Shown: positions 40,723 through 52,264, counted from the first letter of the stretch. The stretch is DNA of 64,000 nt from Protonemura montana (GCA_947568835.1 OX387602.1:12017021-12081020), one strand, 5' to 3'. Notes: generated by a model from the letters alone, not told the origin. Numbers and translations are program-made.

Positions 40723-42380
40723 CCTGTTTGGAAAATAATATACGACGACATTTCATCCAGTTAGTGTTAGTACAAAATAATTCTTAATACCGTTTCATTA
40801 TGTTGAACCATTTGCAAATGTAAGAAAAGAATCTTTTATACTGTCCAACGATCAAAGATGTCTTCTGTCGAAAGAACTGGACATCTCTTATATCGTTAGC
40901 TGAACATTTTCACGATTTCAATAGCATGATTTAAAGATTAGAACTAATGTGTGCATGCCAGCTTGTCCAATCCGTTGTACTTAACAATTACATGCGTTAT
41001 TACTTATTACGCTGTCCAATCTTAGAGCCAAAATATATTTCCCTACACTCCTCAAGCAAGGCATTTTGCAATGTCACCCGTTTGCAGAGTGGTAAATTGC
41101 ACATAGCACGTTAGTTGACTTGTTGCTTTAGTTCTCCACATGAACTTGCTCGAAGACAGTGATATTACTGGCTATAGAGCTTGCATGGCCATGGCACCTA
41201 GGTCCCGCGAACTGCGACAAGCAGGAACAAACAGCACCTACCGCACCGTGAGACGCATGACTAAAAGAGGGTGCGGAGGGGAGCTGCTTCTGCTGCTGCT
41301 CTGCTCTGTTGTTGACTGTTTCTATCACATTACGATACAACACTCATACACATCATATATATGTTGGATAATATAACGTCTCATGAAAATATAAGCCAAC
41401 AATCTGCAAGAGACACCTTCCTTAGCTTGTGTTCCGTGTCTCGGTGTTGTCTCAGCTGCCTACAGCAACTATTTCACAAAGAAACTCTGCTGGCTGCTCT
41501 GCACACCCCAATTAGAACCTGATGACAAAGTTTCACAAACACATACACACACATCAAAACACCAAACTCTTAGCTTGAGTTGAATCTTCTTGGTGAAGTT
41601 ACATCAGCTTAGCTTGATTTGTTTTAAATAATGTCTGGGTGTAATTAAACTGTGGATAAGAAAGGTGATGGGCACCTGCGTGTAGCTCTTGTTTTCTTTT
41701 GTCGTTGCGGGCAGGTGCAGTGGGTGGGTGGTGCTTTCTTGTTGGTTACCTCCTCTTGGCTGTCACTGACTTTCGGAATTGTTGGGAACCTGTGAACGTC
41801 TTCGAAATCTACGCACTGACACAGATCGTAAATTTGACGAAATATATTGAAACTATCAGCTGAGATGCTATTTCCATTAAATTTATAACTGATAGTCGAG
41901 TAGAGACCGGCCAAGTTCATATTATTCTAATCCGAAGTCTTGAAAGTGTTTTACCGGACTGTGGCTCTTGAGAAAGATTTTTTTTTCAAGTGAGCTTATA
42001 ATGAAGCCCGTGATCCGAGATGCTATCCATCTTGCAGCGTCTTCATAAGACATTCTTTCACATTCTCACATCTTCGCAGGAACGTCGCGAGAAAGAATCT
42101 CACCAGAATATACTTGTCGGACGGAATCCGACGACGGGGATAAATAGCGATAATTAGGAGACACCGATGCTGAAGCCAGCCAAACTCGCTTCAGCCGACG
42201 ACCTTATCAATAAACCCTTTCTTTAGTCTCTTCTCTCGCTAGTGATGAGCACTCCTGATTTTCTAATTATGAACCAAGCAGACAATCAAATAGTTAAGTT
42301 TATTATCTTGTTTCAATTCTCAAAGATGGCAGTCGTTGTTTGGCTTGACCTATCCATCAAGCATGCCTCGCATCGGTTTG

Positions 42381-42392
42381 GCCGCCATGTTG
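42381..42392 (+). promoter_or_regulatory. PHO/YY1-type binding site
   Basis: GCCGCCATGTTG contains the GCCGCCAT core bound by YY1 and the fly Polycomb recruiter Pho. One site does not make a Polycomb response element, and I saw no cluster of GAGAG or further GCCAT sites around it. Confidence 0.22.
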
Positions 42393-42538
42393 TTTGATGG
42401 GCGTGTGTTTTATAGAAGGTTTCGAGCCTGGTGGCTGTTGCCCTTGGGATAGTCACACTGTTTCTGCAATGTCTGCAACCTGTCCACATAAATCTGTCAT
42501 CCGGAGCGGAGCGGCTCCGCGAGCGGCCCGCTAGGTTG

Positions 42539-42567
42539 GTGCTAGCTACTAGCTAGCTAGCTAGCAC
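42539..42567. repeat. (CTAG)n repeat forming a palindrome
   Basis: GTGCTAGCTA at 42539-42548 is complementary to TAGCTAGCAC at 42558-42567. The intervening bases continue the CTAG repeat. A GC-rich hairpin, GCGGAGC/GCTCCGC, lies just upstream at 42506-42520. Confidence 0.75.
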
Positions 42568-44465
42568 ACGCTGGCTGCCGGAGCGCGCGTCAGGATAAAC
42601 GAGGCGATATTCGCGGGGTGCTAAAAGCAAACCCGTGTGTGCTGCGATGGGCACAACTTAAGCGGTAGCACACACTATTTATACCCCTTCGTTTATAAGT
42701 CGGTGTTCCGCACTTTTTTTTGTGTGACGGCCGAGCTTTTTTTTGTGCTGTTTTTTTGTTCCTTTTGGTGACAAGGAGTTCGAGGTCTAAAACCTGCAAA
42801 GACGTTTTGTTACTCAGCGGTCATCAGGAATCTCATGTTACACATTGCTTTAATTGATTATTCATGAGAGTTATTGGGCGACAAACTTTTTGCGACTGGC
42901 ATTTTGAGTTTTTTCTTTTAGGGCGCTTAAATTCATGTGGCTCAATTTGGGATCGAACGCTTTTTATTTGATGAAACCTTTAACTTTGTTGCGAAAATTA
43001 TTCATTGGCCTTGTTATCAACAAACGTTCAAAAGCTGAGAAGATTCCTAACAATAATTCTGTTTCAAATCTCAAGGTCAAATGACGCATGGTGATTGGCT
43101 AGACTAGAGACGGGCTCTCATTGGCTGTTGCCTAAGTTTCAAAACACATAGAAAGCGAAACATTAGTTTAACTATTTCTAAATGATATATGAATTCTAAT
43201 GTAAATAATTATTTGATACAATGTTGAGAATTTCTGTGACTAAAACTGATTCCGTTACTCTTGGACATCTCCCTCATGTCCGTCAAAAATGTTGTATCCC
43301 CGTAAATAAGTCTGCATCTCTCTGTCAAGCCCCAAGTCACCCCTTTCATTACCAAAGTAAACAACTCGATCAGATATTCTTATCTTTCACAGATGCTTCT
43401 CTCTTTAATATGCATTTATACAAACTTTGAGCTCCCTTTGAAATATGCCAATACCATTACCACATTTCCATTAAAACAACGTAAAAGTAAGTTCCATCAC
43501 AACATTGTCCCATTTTATGAATAAACTCCAATGATTACCTCGTGCCAATTATAAAATACAATTTCCTCACACAAAATTTCCACCTCTTACCCCCTAAATA
43601 GTCTCCCCCTTGTCATTGTGCCTATGTATACCCATTCCACCACCCTGTCCCGCCCCCATTCCGTTCACGGAGGGGTGGGGTATGTCAAATAACATGAGGA
43701 GGGGTAGAGTCGATCGAGATCCAATCAAACCATAACAGTGTAACCCTGAAATTCGAAACCTGTAGTTCAAACCAAACAATTATATTACAATACAATAGAT
43801 GATCGGTTATTTGACTTGAATATTTTGTAAACATTTCAATAGACATTGCTTAACAAAGCAATTATATTAAAAAACGCGATTTTTTTTCTGACGCTATATA
43901 ACCTCACTTTTTCTTAGTTAAAACGGTTCAAGTGTTTCTTTGTTTGAAATCTAGATAGTACTTGATATATCACTCCACTTATTCAAGACTTATGGTACAG
44001 TTTCTAGTCTGTACCTTCATAACTATACGATGTGAATTATCGTGGTAGTGCGTGCATGGACGCAATCATCTAGCCGCTGTGATCCACGACCCCTGGATGC
44101 TGATTGCCTTCCGATACGAATTACTATCCGTGATTGAACAATCGCCGTGATTGCAGCACTGATGCAGCGCATTAGCACCTGGCCTTACCGTAGATCCAGA
44201 TCAGAACAGAAAGACAACTTAGTTATTACGTGCTGCCTATGTTTCACGCCAGAGTACCTGTTATTTCTCATCTTACTCTAAGGTTTATGTGTCGATAATT
44301 TAAGTGTTTGATATGAGAAAATATAACTGCGTGATATTATTATATTTATAATTACACAAAATTGGCTGCAATTTCTCAGGGCACTCGTTTACCATATGCT
44401 GGGGACAAAATGCACGTCTTTAACGTATCTTCGTTGCATGATCTCGTTTCACAAAATGACTTGTG

Positions 44466-44501
44466 TTTAATTCATTTATTTCTTCTTTTTTAGGTAAGTA
44501 C
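44466..44501 (+). promoter_or_regulatory. Recursive splice site (ratchet point) 3, junction 44493|44494
   Basis: TTAAT at 44467-44471 is a fair branch-point match, about 23 nt before the acceptor. The tract TTTATTTCTTCTTTTTTAG then abuts GTAAGTAC. The acceptor is TAG here, CAG at sites 1 and 2. The order branch point, pyrimidine tract, AG, GTAAGT is again complete. Orientation matches the other two sites. Confidence 0.83.
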
Positions 44502-44571
44502 CGAGACCGACCGCAGTTTAGTCTGTTGTGTATAGCGTCTAATCGGGAGAGATGAAAAACAGTGTCAGTAC
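44494..44571 (+). other. Candidate recursive-splice exon 3 (78 nt, stops in all frames)
   Basis: This stretch runs from ratchet junction 3 to TAC|GTGAGT, GT at 44572-44573. The intronic half of that donor is strong but the base before the cut is C, so it is the weakest of the three downstream donors. Stops: TAG at 44533 in frame 1, TAA at 44495 in frame 2 and TGA at 44553 in frame 3. The length is a multiple of three, yet no frame is open. By its weaker second donor this exon should be skipped more completely than exon 2. Confidence 0.48.
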
Positions 44572-44910
44572 GTGAGTATCTGTAGTAAAATTACTGCTTC
44601 TGCATAAAACGTTTTGATCGTAACAATATTCTGAATCAGAAGCTACCGAAGAGAAACCAAATCCCACCTCGAAGCAATCAATTTATTAAAAAAGACGATG
44701 TGAGTCTAAAGGATAAAATAAAACAATCGCCATGACGCGGATATAGGCGACGCCGCTTTTGAAAAACACCAAAATAATTCGACGCTCGCCGGCGATTCCA
44801 TCTCACGCACCTCCACGCAGAACACATCGAAAAGTTTTTCAATCACGCGCTTGCCACCGAATGGAAAACGTTCATTAAACGAGTCCACCCGCGTAGTGTG
44901 ATCCATACGC

Positions 44911-45000
44911 GACGCCCGGCGTCGGCGTCGGCGGGCGCATCTTGCCGTCGCGTAGCATGTGGGCATCGCTGGAACGACGTCGACGTGGACAGGGCGTCGC
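44911..45000 (+). repeat. CpG-rich island with CGTCGGCGTCG
   Basis: Contains CGTCGGCGTCG at 44920-44930 and ACGACGTCGACGTGG at 44974-44988. The latter 15-mer also occurs at 2225-2239. Several frames stay open here because CpG-rich triplets lack stops, which explains the overlapping arginine-rich frames. Confidence 0.65.
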
Positions 45001-45039
45001 GACGTGCCTGCGCCGGACAGGCGTCCTCGTCACACCGGC

Positions 45040-45071
45040 AGACAGGCGAGATGCAGGCAGCTCGCCTGTCT
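45040..45071. repeat. Perfect 11-bp hairpin
   Basis: AGACAGGCGAG at 45040-45050 is perfectly complementary to CTCGCCTGTCT at 45061-45071, with a 10-nt loop. It sits at the edge of the CpG-rich island. Confidence 0.8.
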
Positions 45072-45727
45072 ACCCCCACCCGCTCTTGTTCCTGTTCCTG
45101 GCCTTGCCTTGGATGACTGCCGGACCGTACGGAACAATAACAACGCATCCTTGCATGTGTCACTGACATTACGAGAAAACTAACTCTCATGCGTGCCCTT
45201 TCTGGTATAAAGATGTACCTCAACTTGCTTGGTAGCTGACCACTGCGGCGCGGTAGGCAGCAACAGAATGAACAGCGTTCTGTAGAAATTTACATATGTT
45301 AAAGAAATATACACATTGTTTATTCGCGTCCGTTTTTTACTCTGTTTTTATGGCGAATAGGTTAAAAAAATTACTTGCCATATTTCGGTACGCAACGGAG
45401 CAATTAAATAACATTGTTGCTATGACATTTTCTTTTCTGGAGGAATTGCAGCGGTCAGACCCAGCAACGAGTTTCCTTGCACCAAGAGCTCGTACACTCG
45501 TCGAAGACGTCGTAACGTCATACAGTCAAAGTTCTCGAGATGCACGCGTCCATCTTATTACACTTACACCCCCGAGGGATGTATAATAGTTGACGCTATA
45601 TTAAGTTTACCCGTTGTGTGGGTAGCAAGGGGGTGGAGGGGTGGACGGTAGGAAGGGCGATGTCCTGGGTCTGTGACATTCTCCTCAGTCATTTCATCTC
45701 TGGAGACGACATCTCCACCCTCATCCG

Positions 45728-45760
45728 GCAAGCGACGTCGGCGACGTCGGCGTCGACCAA
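45728..45760 (+). repeat. GACGTCGGC triplet island
   Basis: Two and a half units of GCGACGTCG followed by CGTCGGCGTCG at 45745-45755. A CGCCGCCGACGCCGCC stretch in the opposite sense lies 200 bases downstream near 45945. Confidence 0.7.
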
Positions 45761-47941
45761 CTCTTTGCTCTACTGTCCTCGCCCTGTCACTCTGCTGTCC
45801 TGTCCTCCCTCCCACTAGCGCGCCCTACACTCTCTTGCGCTCACTCGCGTTCCACTCTCCAGCAATACCAAACCACCCTCTAGAGGACCAACAATAGCCA
45901 TCCCACTTCGCGAACACTCCCTTAAATTTAGCATCGCCGCCGCCGACGCCGCCGCGTGGACTTTGTGACTTCGCCGAACATAATATAGTACGCTTTGTTA
46001 TTACACTGCTGCGCGTGCTCTTGACGCGATCTTCTTAGTCACATCGCATGTCTCCTCTCTTCTTGGATTTTGTCAAAATACGAAAGAGCATTCCTCGCGG
46101 ACAAGTTGGCTCAAGTCGAAATCCTCACCCAGATACATCATTGAATATGCAATGAGCCGGAGCAGCGGGTCGGGGGGCCGGGGGCCGGGTGGAGTTGGGG
46201 GTGCATCCCTTAACTGTTGCTGCCACGGCATAGCGCGGCCTGGCCACGGGCAGATGGATTCCCCGGGACACATTGCGCCTCGACTTCTTTGGACTTTGCC
46301 GGGATATTGCCTTTTAAAAAACTCTGTAAAACCGACGTCAGTCACTTGGAAATGAACTCTCTTGTCAAGCCACCGCCGCCGTCGCCCACCCCCCGTCACC
46401 CATCAAACGAAATTAAAGTAAATCCATGGCTTCTAGAGCTCCGTTTCTCTAGCAATTACGAGGTTCATTTCATGAATGTATTTATAGGAGGTTAGTTTAT
46501 CTGTAGTCGTGGCTGTCACACGGTAAACCCCTATTTAGTGCTTGTCCTTCCATTATGTGAAGGTCCAGAAACTGTCACGTATCGCATGAAGGAGACTAAA
46601 GGGATGGGGGTTTTGATCCAATCTTCTTGCGTCACACACACACGTGTATAGACACGCACACAAGAATACACATATTCCCTACCATCACCGTCTTGTCAGT
46701 CTCTCTGTCCCCTTCGGGTCTCCTTGTTCTTCCCGCGGCCGACCGCCCAACCCTTCTCGCTCTGTCTCAATGGATCTCTATCCACAGTTCAACATTGATC
46801 TGTCCGTGTCGGATTCTGGACACATCAGCCAGTTGGACTTGATATGGGGGTGGGGCAAGGTGGGGGCCGGGGGTTGGAATCCCTCCTGGGACACATTCTC
46901 CTACGTAGCCATCTTCAACGTCTCTAGTGATACGATCTTTACACACTCCATCGAAGCCGATAGTTTATATAGAAAAAGAGGTTAGGGGATGTCGGCAGCT
47001 AGAGAAAAAAATCATATTTTTGTTTATTTCTTTCCGTCATGCAGCCATTGATACACCAAAGATTCTTTGGTTTTATTTTTAAACCCTTTTCTCTGCCGTT
47101 TGTTTGCGAATAAGGCCGTTTTGAGCTTAAAGTCGTAATGAAAACAGAATCGTTTGCTACGTAGAAGGTTCCAGCGAACCTCCGCTGCAACGCATGCACC
47201 GACTGACTGTCTGCATCGATTTCTGAACGTCATACCTAACATGGTACACGCTCGGTTCTCTGCGCGTCGCGTTTCGTCAAGTTACCAAGTTGACACATTT
47301 TGTTCTTGCTCAATCAATGCCGTCGCCTCCGCCGCCGTCGCCGCCCGCCGCGCGTCTTGCATTTTCTTGCGCAATGGCAAGTGCAGTTGTCAGAGCATGA
47401 CGCAGTAAGTGCTAGACGGGATTGACCCGCACGACGCCGTGAGCTGACAATCGATTGATGGGTGTCGGTCGCCCCTCGTTCCCTGTTCCCCCGTCCCCGG
47501 GACGCCCCACCTTGCGTCGCGACGTCGGTCGCGGAGACTTGCTTGGCCCAGTTAGACTCTCGGGCTGGGCTCTGGACGTTGCAGCCTCAGGCTAACTGGC
47601 TTCGCTTGCTCGTCGCGGTACGACTTCATTTGACCAGGCGGTCCCTCAGGCTCAGAAGATCTCATTGGGAATGAAATGGCCGGTCGACGTTTGATCTTTT
47701 TGTTCGTTTTAGATGAAAATCTGGTTTAAGAAATGTAGCGAGACAAACCAGAAGCAAATTATAGCGAGTTTTTAGCTACGTCGATATACTTTCTATAAAG
47801 AGTTTTTGATATTTATGCTAACGAGCTGTTAACACTGTAGCAAATCAGATGGCAAAATGCAGTGATGTAGTTGATTTGTTCTTAAAGCCAATTGAAATGC
47901 AGCAAATCGATAAAATCATCACTTATCTGCTTACGAAAACT

Positions 47942-47966
47942 GTGCGTATACCTACGGTATACGCAC
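47942..47966. repeat. Perfect 11-bp hairpin with a 3-nt loop
   Basis: GTGCGTATACC, loop TAC, GGTATACGCAC. Counting a G-T wobble and a C-G pair just outside, the stem reaches 13 pairs. It is a near-perfect palindrome that would cruciform in DNA or fold tightly in RNA. It is too short for a microRNA precursor. Confidence 0.85.
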
Positions 47967-48913
47967 GGTCGCTCTGAGTAGACATTGTCACAAAGTGCGT
48001 GGTCCCGTTGGTCAGGTTTCTCATCCCGAATAAAGCACGGGATTTGAGATGAGGCGACGGAGTGACTAAACGCTGGGAGATGATCGCATGTCAGCGCAGT
48101 GGATTGAGATGGGTGCGGTAGCTCAGTACACACGCACAGTACATCTCCTCCCCCCTCCTCTCCCACCCTCTTTGACCCCCCTCGGCATGTCGCTGTCAGC
48201 ATGACATCACTCAGCCTCTCCATTGTTTCATGATGCCACGACACAACATAATAAGTATCCTGAGATACGTGTGCCACCTGTCACGTGATCCGTGATGTGA
48301 CTGGCATTAGCCCACTGAGCAGTGTCGATCCTTTACTGTTTAACCACCAATCTGCATATTTACTCCCTGTTATGACTGCAGTCGGAGTATTTGTGCATCT
48401 TTTTCCACACACAACAAAACGATCACATGCAAAAACGTTTCCATCGTCTTTTTGTGTAACCATTTTCGTGGAAAATTGTTATGACGTAATGCGTGATTGT
48501 TGGGTAGTTGTCAGTTAATCAATAACGTGTCGTGAACAAATTTATCGTCACCGTTAAGATATAATGAAACAGTTCGTGATCATTAAAAATGAAATTTATG
48601 ACAAGTGGGTCCAATAACTCTTTGGAAACTTCATGCATGAAACGTTCTGGCCGCGCGATCGCATAACCGAGTTGCAGGAAAATTGAAAGTACAAACTCGC
48701 AAAGCTCGATAGAAATTTACTTGATTGGTTTTCAATTCCTTTTCACGATACGAAGAGCGAATCGAGCGTAACCCTGGTTTAACGAACGCTTTGACGGGAA
48801 TAATACATTTGTGAATATAAATATTTTTAATTCTAGCCATTCTAATCACTTACACGCATGCAAAAGAAAACGCATTGAGTGCGAGACAGATGACAGCTTC
48901 ACAGGGAATTGCT

Positions 48914-48926
48914 CCCCCCCCCCCCC
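48914..48926. repeat. C13 homopolymer
   Basis: Thirteen uninterrupted C residues, preceded by CT. Confidence 0.85.
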
Positions 48927-49466
48927 GCTCCACCCTTCTCACACCATATGACCGAACGCGCGAGAATTGAGCGACATAATTAGGGTGAAACGGGTTGTTA
49001 CACGGTGTGCGGGCTGCAGACGCATTAAAGGGTTGATGATGTGTGCTATGGCATCCAGCAGTGAGAGCAAATGACGCAATCTATTGACGAGCACGTGGTG
49101 CTCCAGCTCGCAGCGTCTGTGCACGCACTGCGTAGTGCGTGTACGCATTTCAAGCGGTGCCCCACGTAGTCAAGCGCTCTCACACGCGGGAAATCCATCC
49201 CCCCCGCCTGCCCGAACCCCCCTCGCACCCTAGCCGATATTATTTCACTTAGCTGCATTATTAGCATCGTTTGTGTTGCCTATTCACCCGTAAGACGGCG
49301 ATTTGTCGTCGACGTTGACGCATTTATTCAAAGCGATGTGCGTGTACATGTGCGTGGCGTTTTTGTGATTACATATCGAGGGTGTCAATAATGATTTGTG
49401 CGGGTTAATAGCGTTGGACGATCGACGCAATCAATGTAGTCGTGGTGTAAGTTGAGCTTGGCGTCG

Positions 49467-49487
49467 TCGACGTCGGCGTCGTCGGCA
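49467..49487 (+). repeat. CGTCGGCGTCG island
   Basis: A short GTCGACGTCGGCGTCGTCGGC stretch with the shared 11-base word at 49471-49481. Confidence 0.7.
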
Positions 49488-49537
49488 CATCAACTGAGAA
49501 CAGCAGGTGATGTCAGACGTCGGTTGTTCCCACGACT

Positions 49538-49556
49538 CGGCGCGGCGCGGCGCGGC
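49538..49556. repeat. (CGGCG)n pentanucleotide repeat
   Basis: Nearly four units of CGGCG. The (CCGA)5 repeat follows 50 bases downstream. Confidence 0.85.
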
Positions 49557-49603
49557 CTATGATTTATGTCGGACAGAGAATGAGAACTGCGCCACGCCGC
49601 CGC

Positions 49604-49623
49604 CCGACCGACCGACCGACCGA
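49604..49623. repeat. (CCGA)5 tetranucleotide repeat
   Basis: Five exact CCGA units. Confidence 0.9.
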
Positions 49624-50355
49624 TGGGGCCTGCTGCAGTATCAGTGACCCAGGGTATGAGCACCCTCGACAATTTATGGTCAATCAGTGACTGGGGACAC
49701 TGACATGGCGTGGACGGTCAGAGATTGATGGCAGGCGGAGGCCGGAGCTGGTCCAAGATGATTGCACGCCGACCGGGACGACTAGGCATTAGTTTCAGAG
49801 AGTCAGCCCATCAGGATGTGTGGTATTAAGTAAAGAAAATGCCAGGGGAGTACAAAATTGAGATCGTCGTGATCGACGCTAGCTGCGACGGACGTTTTTT
49901 CGCGGGGAAAAGTCATAAAAATCTGATCACTTGTACATTATTCTTCGCGACGTTAGGGGGGTCTTTGTTGGTTCAATCCTTGGCGAAGCAATTTGACGAT
50001 AAGAAAAGTTTTCATGGATGGTTCCCTTCGGTTGTACCTATTTTGTCAAAGCCATCAATCTAGAGATGTGTGTAAAGATGATCGATTATGACGCGCAATG
50101 ATGACAATATCATGGGAAGGATGACCGTCACTTGGACGCTCGTCGACGGACAGAATATTGGTTTCTTGTATAGTAACGGTGTTTTGGGAAGTGGTTTACA
50201 CAGGACGTTTGATTCGTCCGAACAAAGAGATGATTGATGTTTCCCTCATAATGTTCCTCGGGGAACAAACAGCCACGTTTAAAACATATGAAAAAAAGGA
50301 GGAATAATGCATAATTCGCTCATAAAGTACGTCGTATGGACCGGGGTGGCAGAGA

Positions 50356-50373
50356 GTGTGTGTGTGTGTGTGT
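50356..50373. repeat. (GT)9 microsatellite
   Basis: Nine uninterrupted GT units. Confidence 0.9.
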
Positions 50374-50665
50374 CGCAGAATTGAACGCCGCCGCGCGTCC
50401 TTCAAAGCTATAGGGGACCCTAAGGTTCTGATTTATTGGGCAATAAAGTATTATAATTAAACGCGCTCCAAGCTCCAATGATGTCACTCCGTCCTAGATC
50501 TATAAATCTCCCCCGGGGGCACTGACGATGGTCGCGGGGATGGAGGCGGTCTTTGGGCTCGGAGTCAGCCAGGGTGCTGCCCTGCGGGGGCTGGGGTGCG
50601 CGATAGGCAAAGCAAAGGTGAGGAACGACTCTCGCCGACTCGCTGTATGAAACATATTATATTAT

Positions 50666-50679
50666 TATATAAAAGGAGC
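50666..50679 (+). promoter_or_regulatory. TATA-like word TATATAAAAGGAGC, copy 2
   Basis: Identical over 14 bases to 30403-30416. The nearest initiator-like bases, ATCACGA near 50695, are a weak match. A GGCGGCGTC triplet island begins about 20 bases further on. Confidence 0.2.
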
Positions 50680-50696
50680 TGTGAGACGTAAATCAC

Positions 50697-50722
50697 GACG
50701 GCGGCGGCGTCGGCGGCGTCGG
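50697..50722 (+). repeat. GGCGGCGTC triplet island
   Basis: Two to three units of GGCGGCGTC. Same class as the other CGTCGGC islands. Confidence 0.75.
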
Positions 50723-50832
50723 CCATAGATTGTCGAGGCTTGCCCGCCCTCTAGCGCCCGGGAGAAGGTACTCGTTGGAAGGTGGAAGCTGCAAGCGTCA
50801 TCCATGCTGACCACACAGCTTATGTAATAGAT

Positions 50833-50852
50833 AATATCCTCGGCAGGATATT
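50833..50852. repeat. 8-bp hairpin with CGGC loop
   Basis: AATATCCT and AGGATATT are fully complementary around a 4-nt CGGC loop. Short; listed for completeness. Confidence 0.6.
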
Positions 50853-51914
50853 TTGTCATTTCGACCCTTGTTTATCACTTGGCCTAGCCGAGCGCTATAG
50901 GTACCAGCAGCAAACTTCAAATCTGCTTACTGCACGTGAATTATTCGACCGACAGCGTCCAGTTTTGGGCAAAGTTATTAGCGGATATCGTCGATACGTG
51001 ATTGCAGCACCATGGTCACGAGTCAAACGATTCGATGGGTTCAGTTTAGTAGCCAGAGACAAAGTCAATATGTGAAATCATTATTCATCATTGATTGTGA
51101 TTGTATCATGATGGATGATGATGACGATTGACTTTGACGGTTTGGATGGCGAGTTGTACAATAGAATCTTTACTTTTAAATAGTTAGATTGCGGTCTGCA
51201 TAGTAATCAATTAGCTTGGTATTATTGCGCCTGACAAAGGTGGGTGGGCTAATGGTCTACGACTACAATGTGCACGAACTATGGTCTACAGGTGACAGAG
51301 CTGCAAGTCAGTCAGGACAACAGCTACCAATTGAATCGTTTTGGAACTTTGTGCCACTCATTATTTAATTTATAAGGAAAGAAAGTGTTTTCGTCCAAGG
51401 TTAATATTTTTAGGTTTTCCCGTTTACGAAAATTATCTAAAAACTCATTAACTTTTAGATATACCTGCATTTTACGGTCCTTTCCTTAAATAACATTTTT
51501 TTATGATCGAGCAATTAATAACCTGACAAGTCACAATTAGCATCTGCCCCAGCGCTATTTGCTTTGCTCAAGGTTTTCGAAATCCATCTCGTCTCAGCTG
51601 CATGTAAAGGGAACATACCTACTATCTCACTCTTTTTTATACGTCATGCAAGCAATCTTAATTTTGGTAATAATTCAAGTCCCTCGCAGTGAAGCAGACA
51701 CTTTCATCCCACTTTTCCGTGACAAAAACCAATGCGGTATCACATCAGGAGAGACTCGAATATTATTCGAATTGTCTTTCTTTTTATAGGCAATGACGTG
51801 AGTGTTGGGTGCTGCGTAGTGGGAGGTGAGGCAGGGTGGGGTGGAGAGGGGCCTGTCAGTTCGGGTGACGGACGACTGGCAGGTGGTAGTTTTCCTGTCC
51901 ACTGTCCACGAAGA

Positions 51915-51938
51915 CCTGACGAATGTGTCTTCGTCAGG
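51915..51938. repeat. Perfect 9-bp hairpin
   Basis: CCTGACGAA at 51915-51923 pairs with TTCGTCAGG at 51930-51938 across a 6-nt loop. Confidence 0.7.
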
Positions 51939-52264
51939 CGACCCATGTCTCTCCGTTCTAAGCACTCCGCCTGCCGACTGTCTTGTCGCGTCGCCTTTCA
52001 TAAAGCCCCCCTCCTCCCTCGGTTCATAGCGCCCCACCCCACGTACCTTTGGCCATCTGCATGAAAGCTGCTCGTCACAAATTATATGGAGGCGACAATT
52101 AATTTATTCGACCGGTACTAGCCAGACGCGCCGAGGGTCATTATGAGCTAATTAGAAAGAAATTACTTGGAAATCAACTCTAGTGGATTCTCAATGGGTG
52201 AGGTGACATATCTTTTTATTTACTAAATGCGCCGTTGCAAGTGTCTTGGAGTAGACTTGTAAAT

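Larger units (their letters stand above)
29371..44493 (+). other. Inferred third recursive intron segment
   Basis: About 15.1 kb without a recognisable coding exon. It holds an 11-bp minisatellite at 29833-29887, an 18-nt A run at 30748-30765, a CpG-rich stretch near 31100-31180, two copies of the GGCACCTCCACC word, a 20-nt G run at 33222-33241, a possible TATA/initiator pair near 33.6 kb, a (CA)n tract at 35045-35073, a CGG island at 35837-35882 and a 14-nt G run at 36319-36332. The 160-codon frame on the - strand at 40269-40751 shows no domain I recognise. The segment ends at ratchet point 3. Confidence 0.55.

Noticed and set aside
40269-40751. Open frame of 160 codons on the - strand
   Set aside because: It crosses a TG microsatellite and a CGTCG island, and runs opposite to the inferred transcript. 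No domain seen.
40848-40896. 49-nt hairpin with AGATGTC/GACATCT and ACGAT/ATCGT stems
   Set aside because: About 12 paired bases broken by internal loops. Too short and uneven for a microRNA precursor, and no known microRNA seed recognised.
42080-42155. Good acceptor CATCTTCGCAG with 25 open codons
   Set aside because: No donor within the open stretch.
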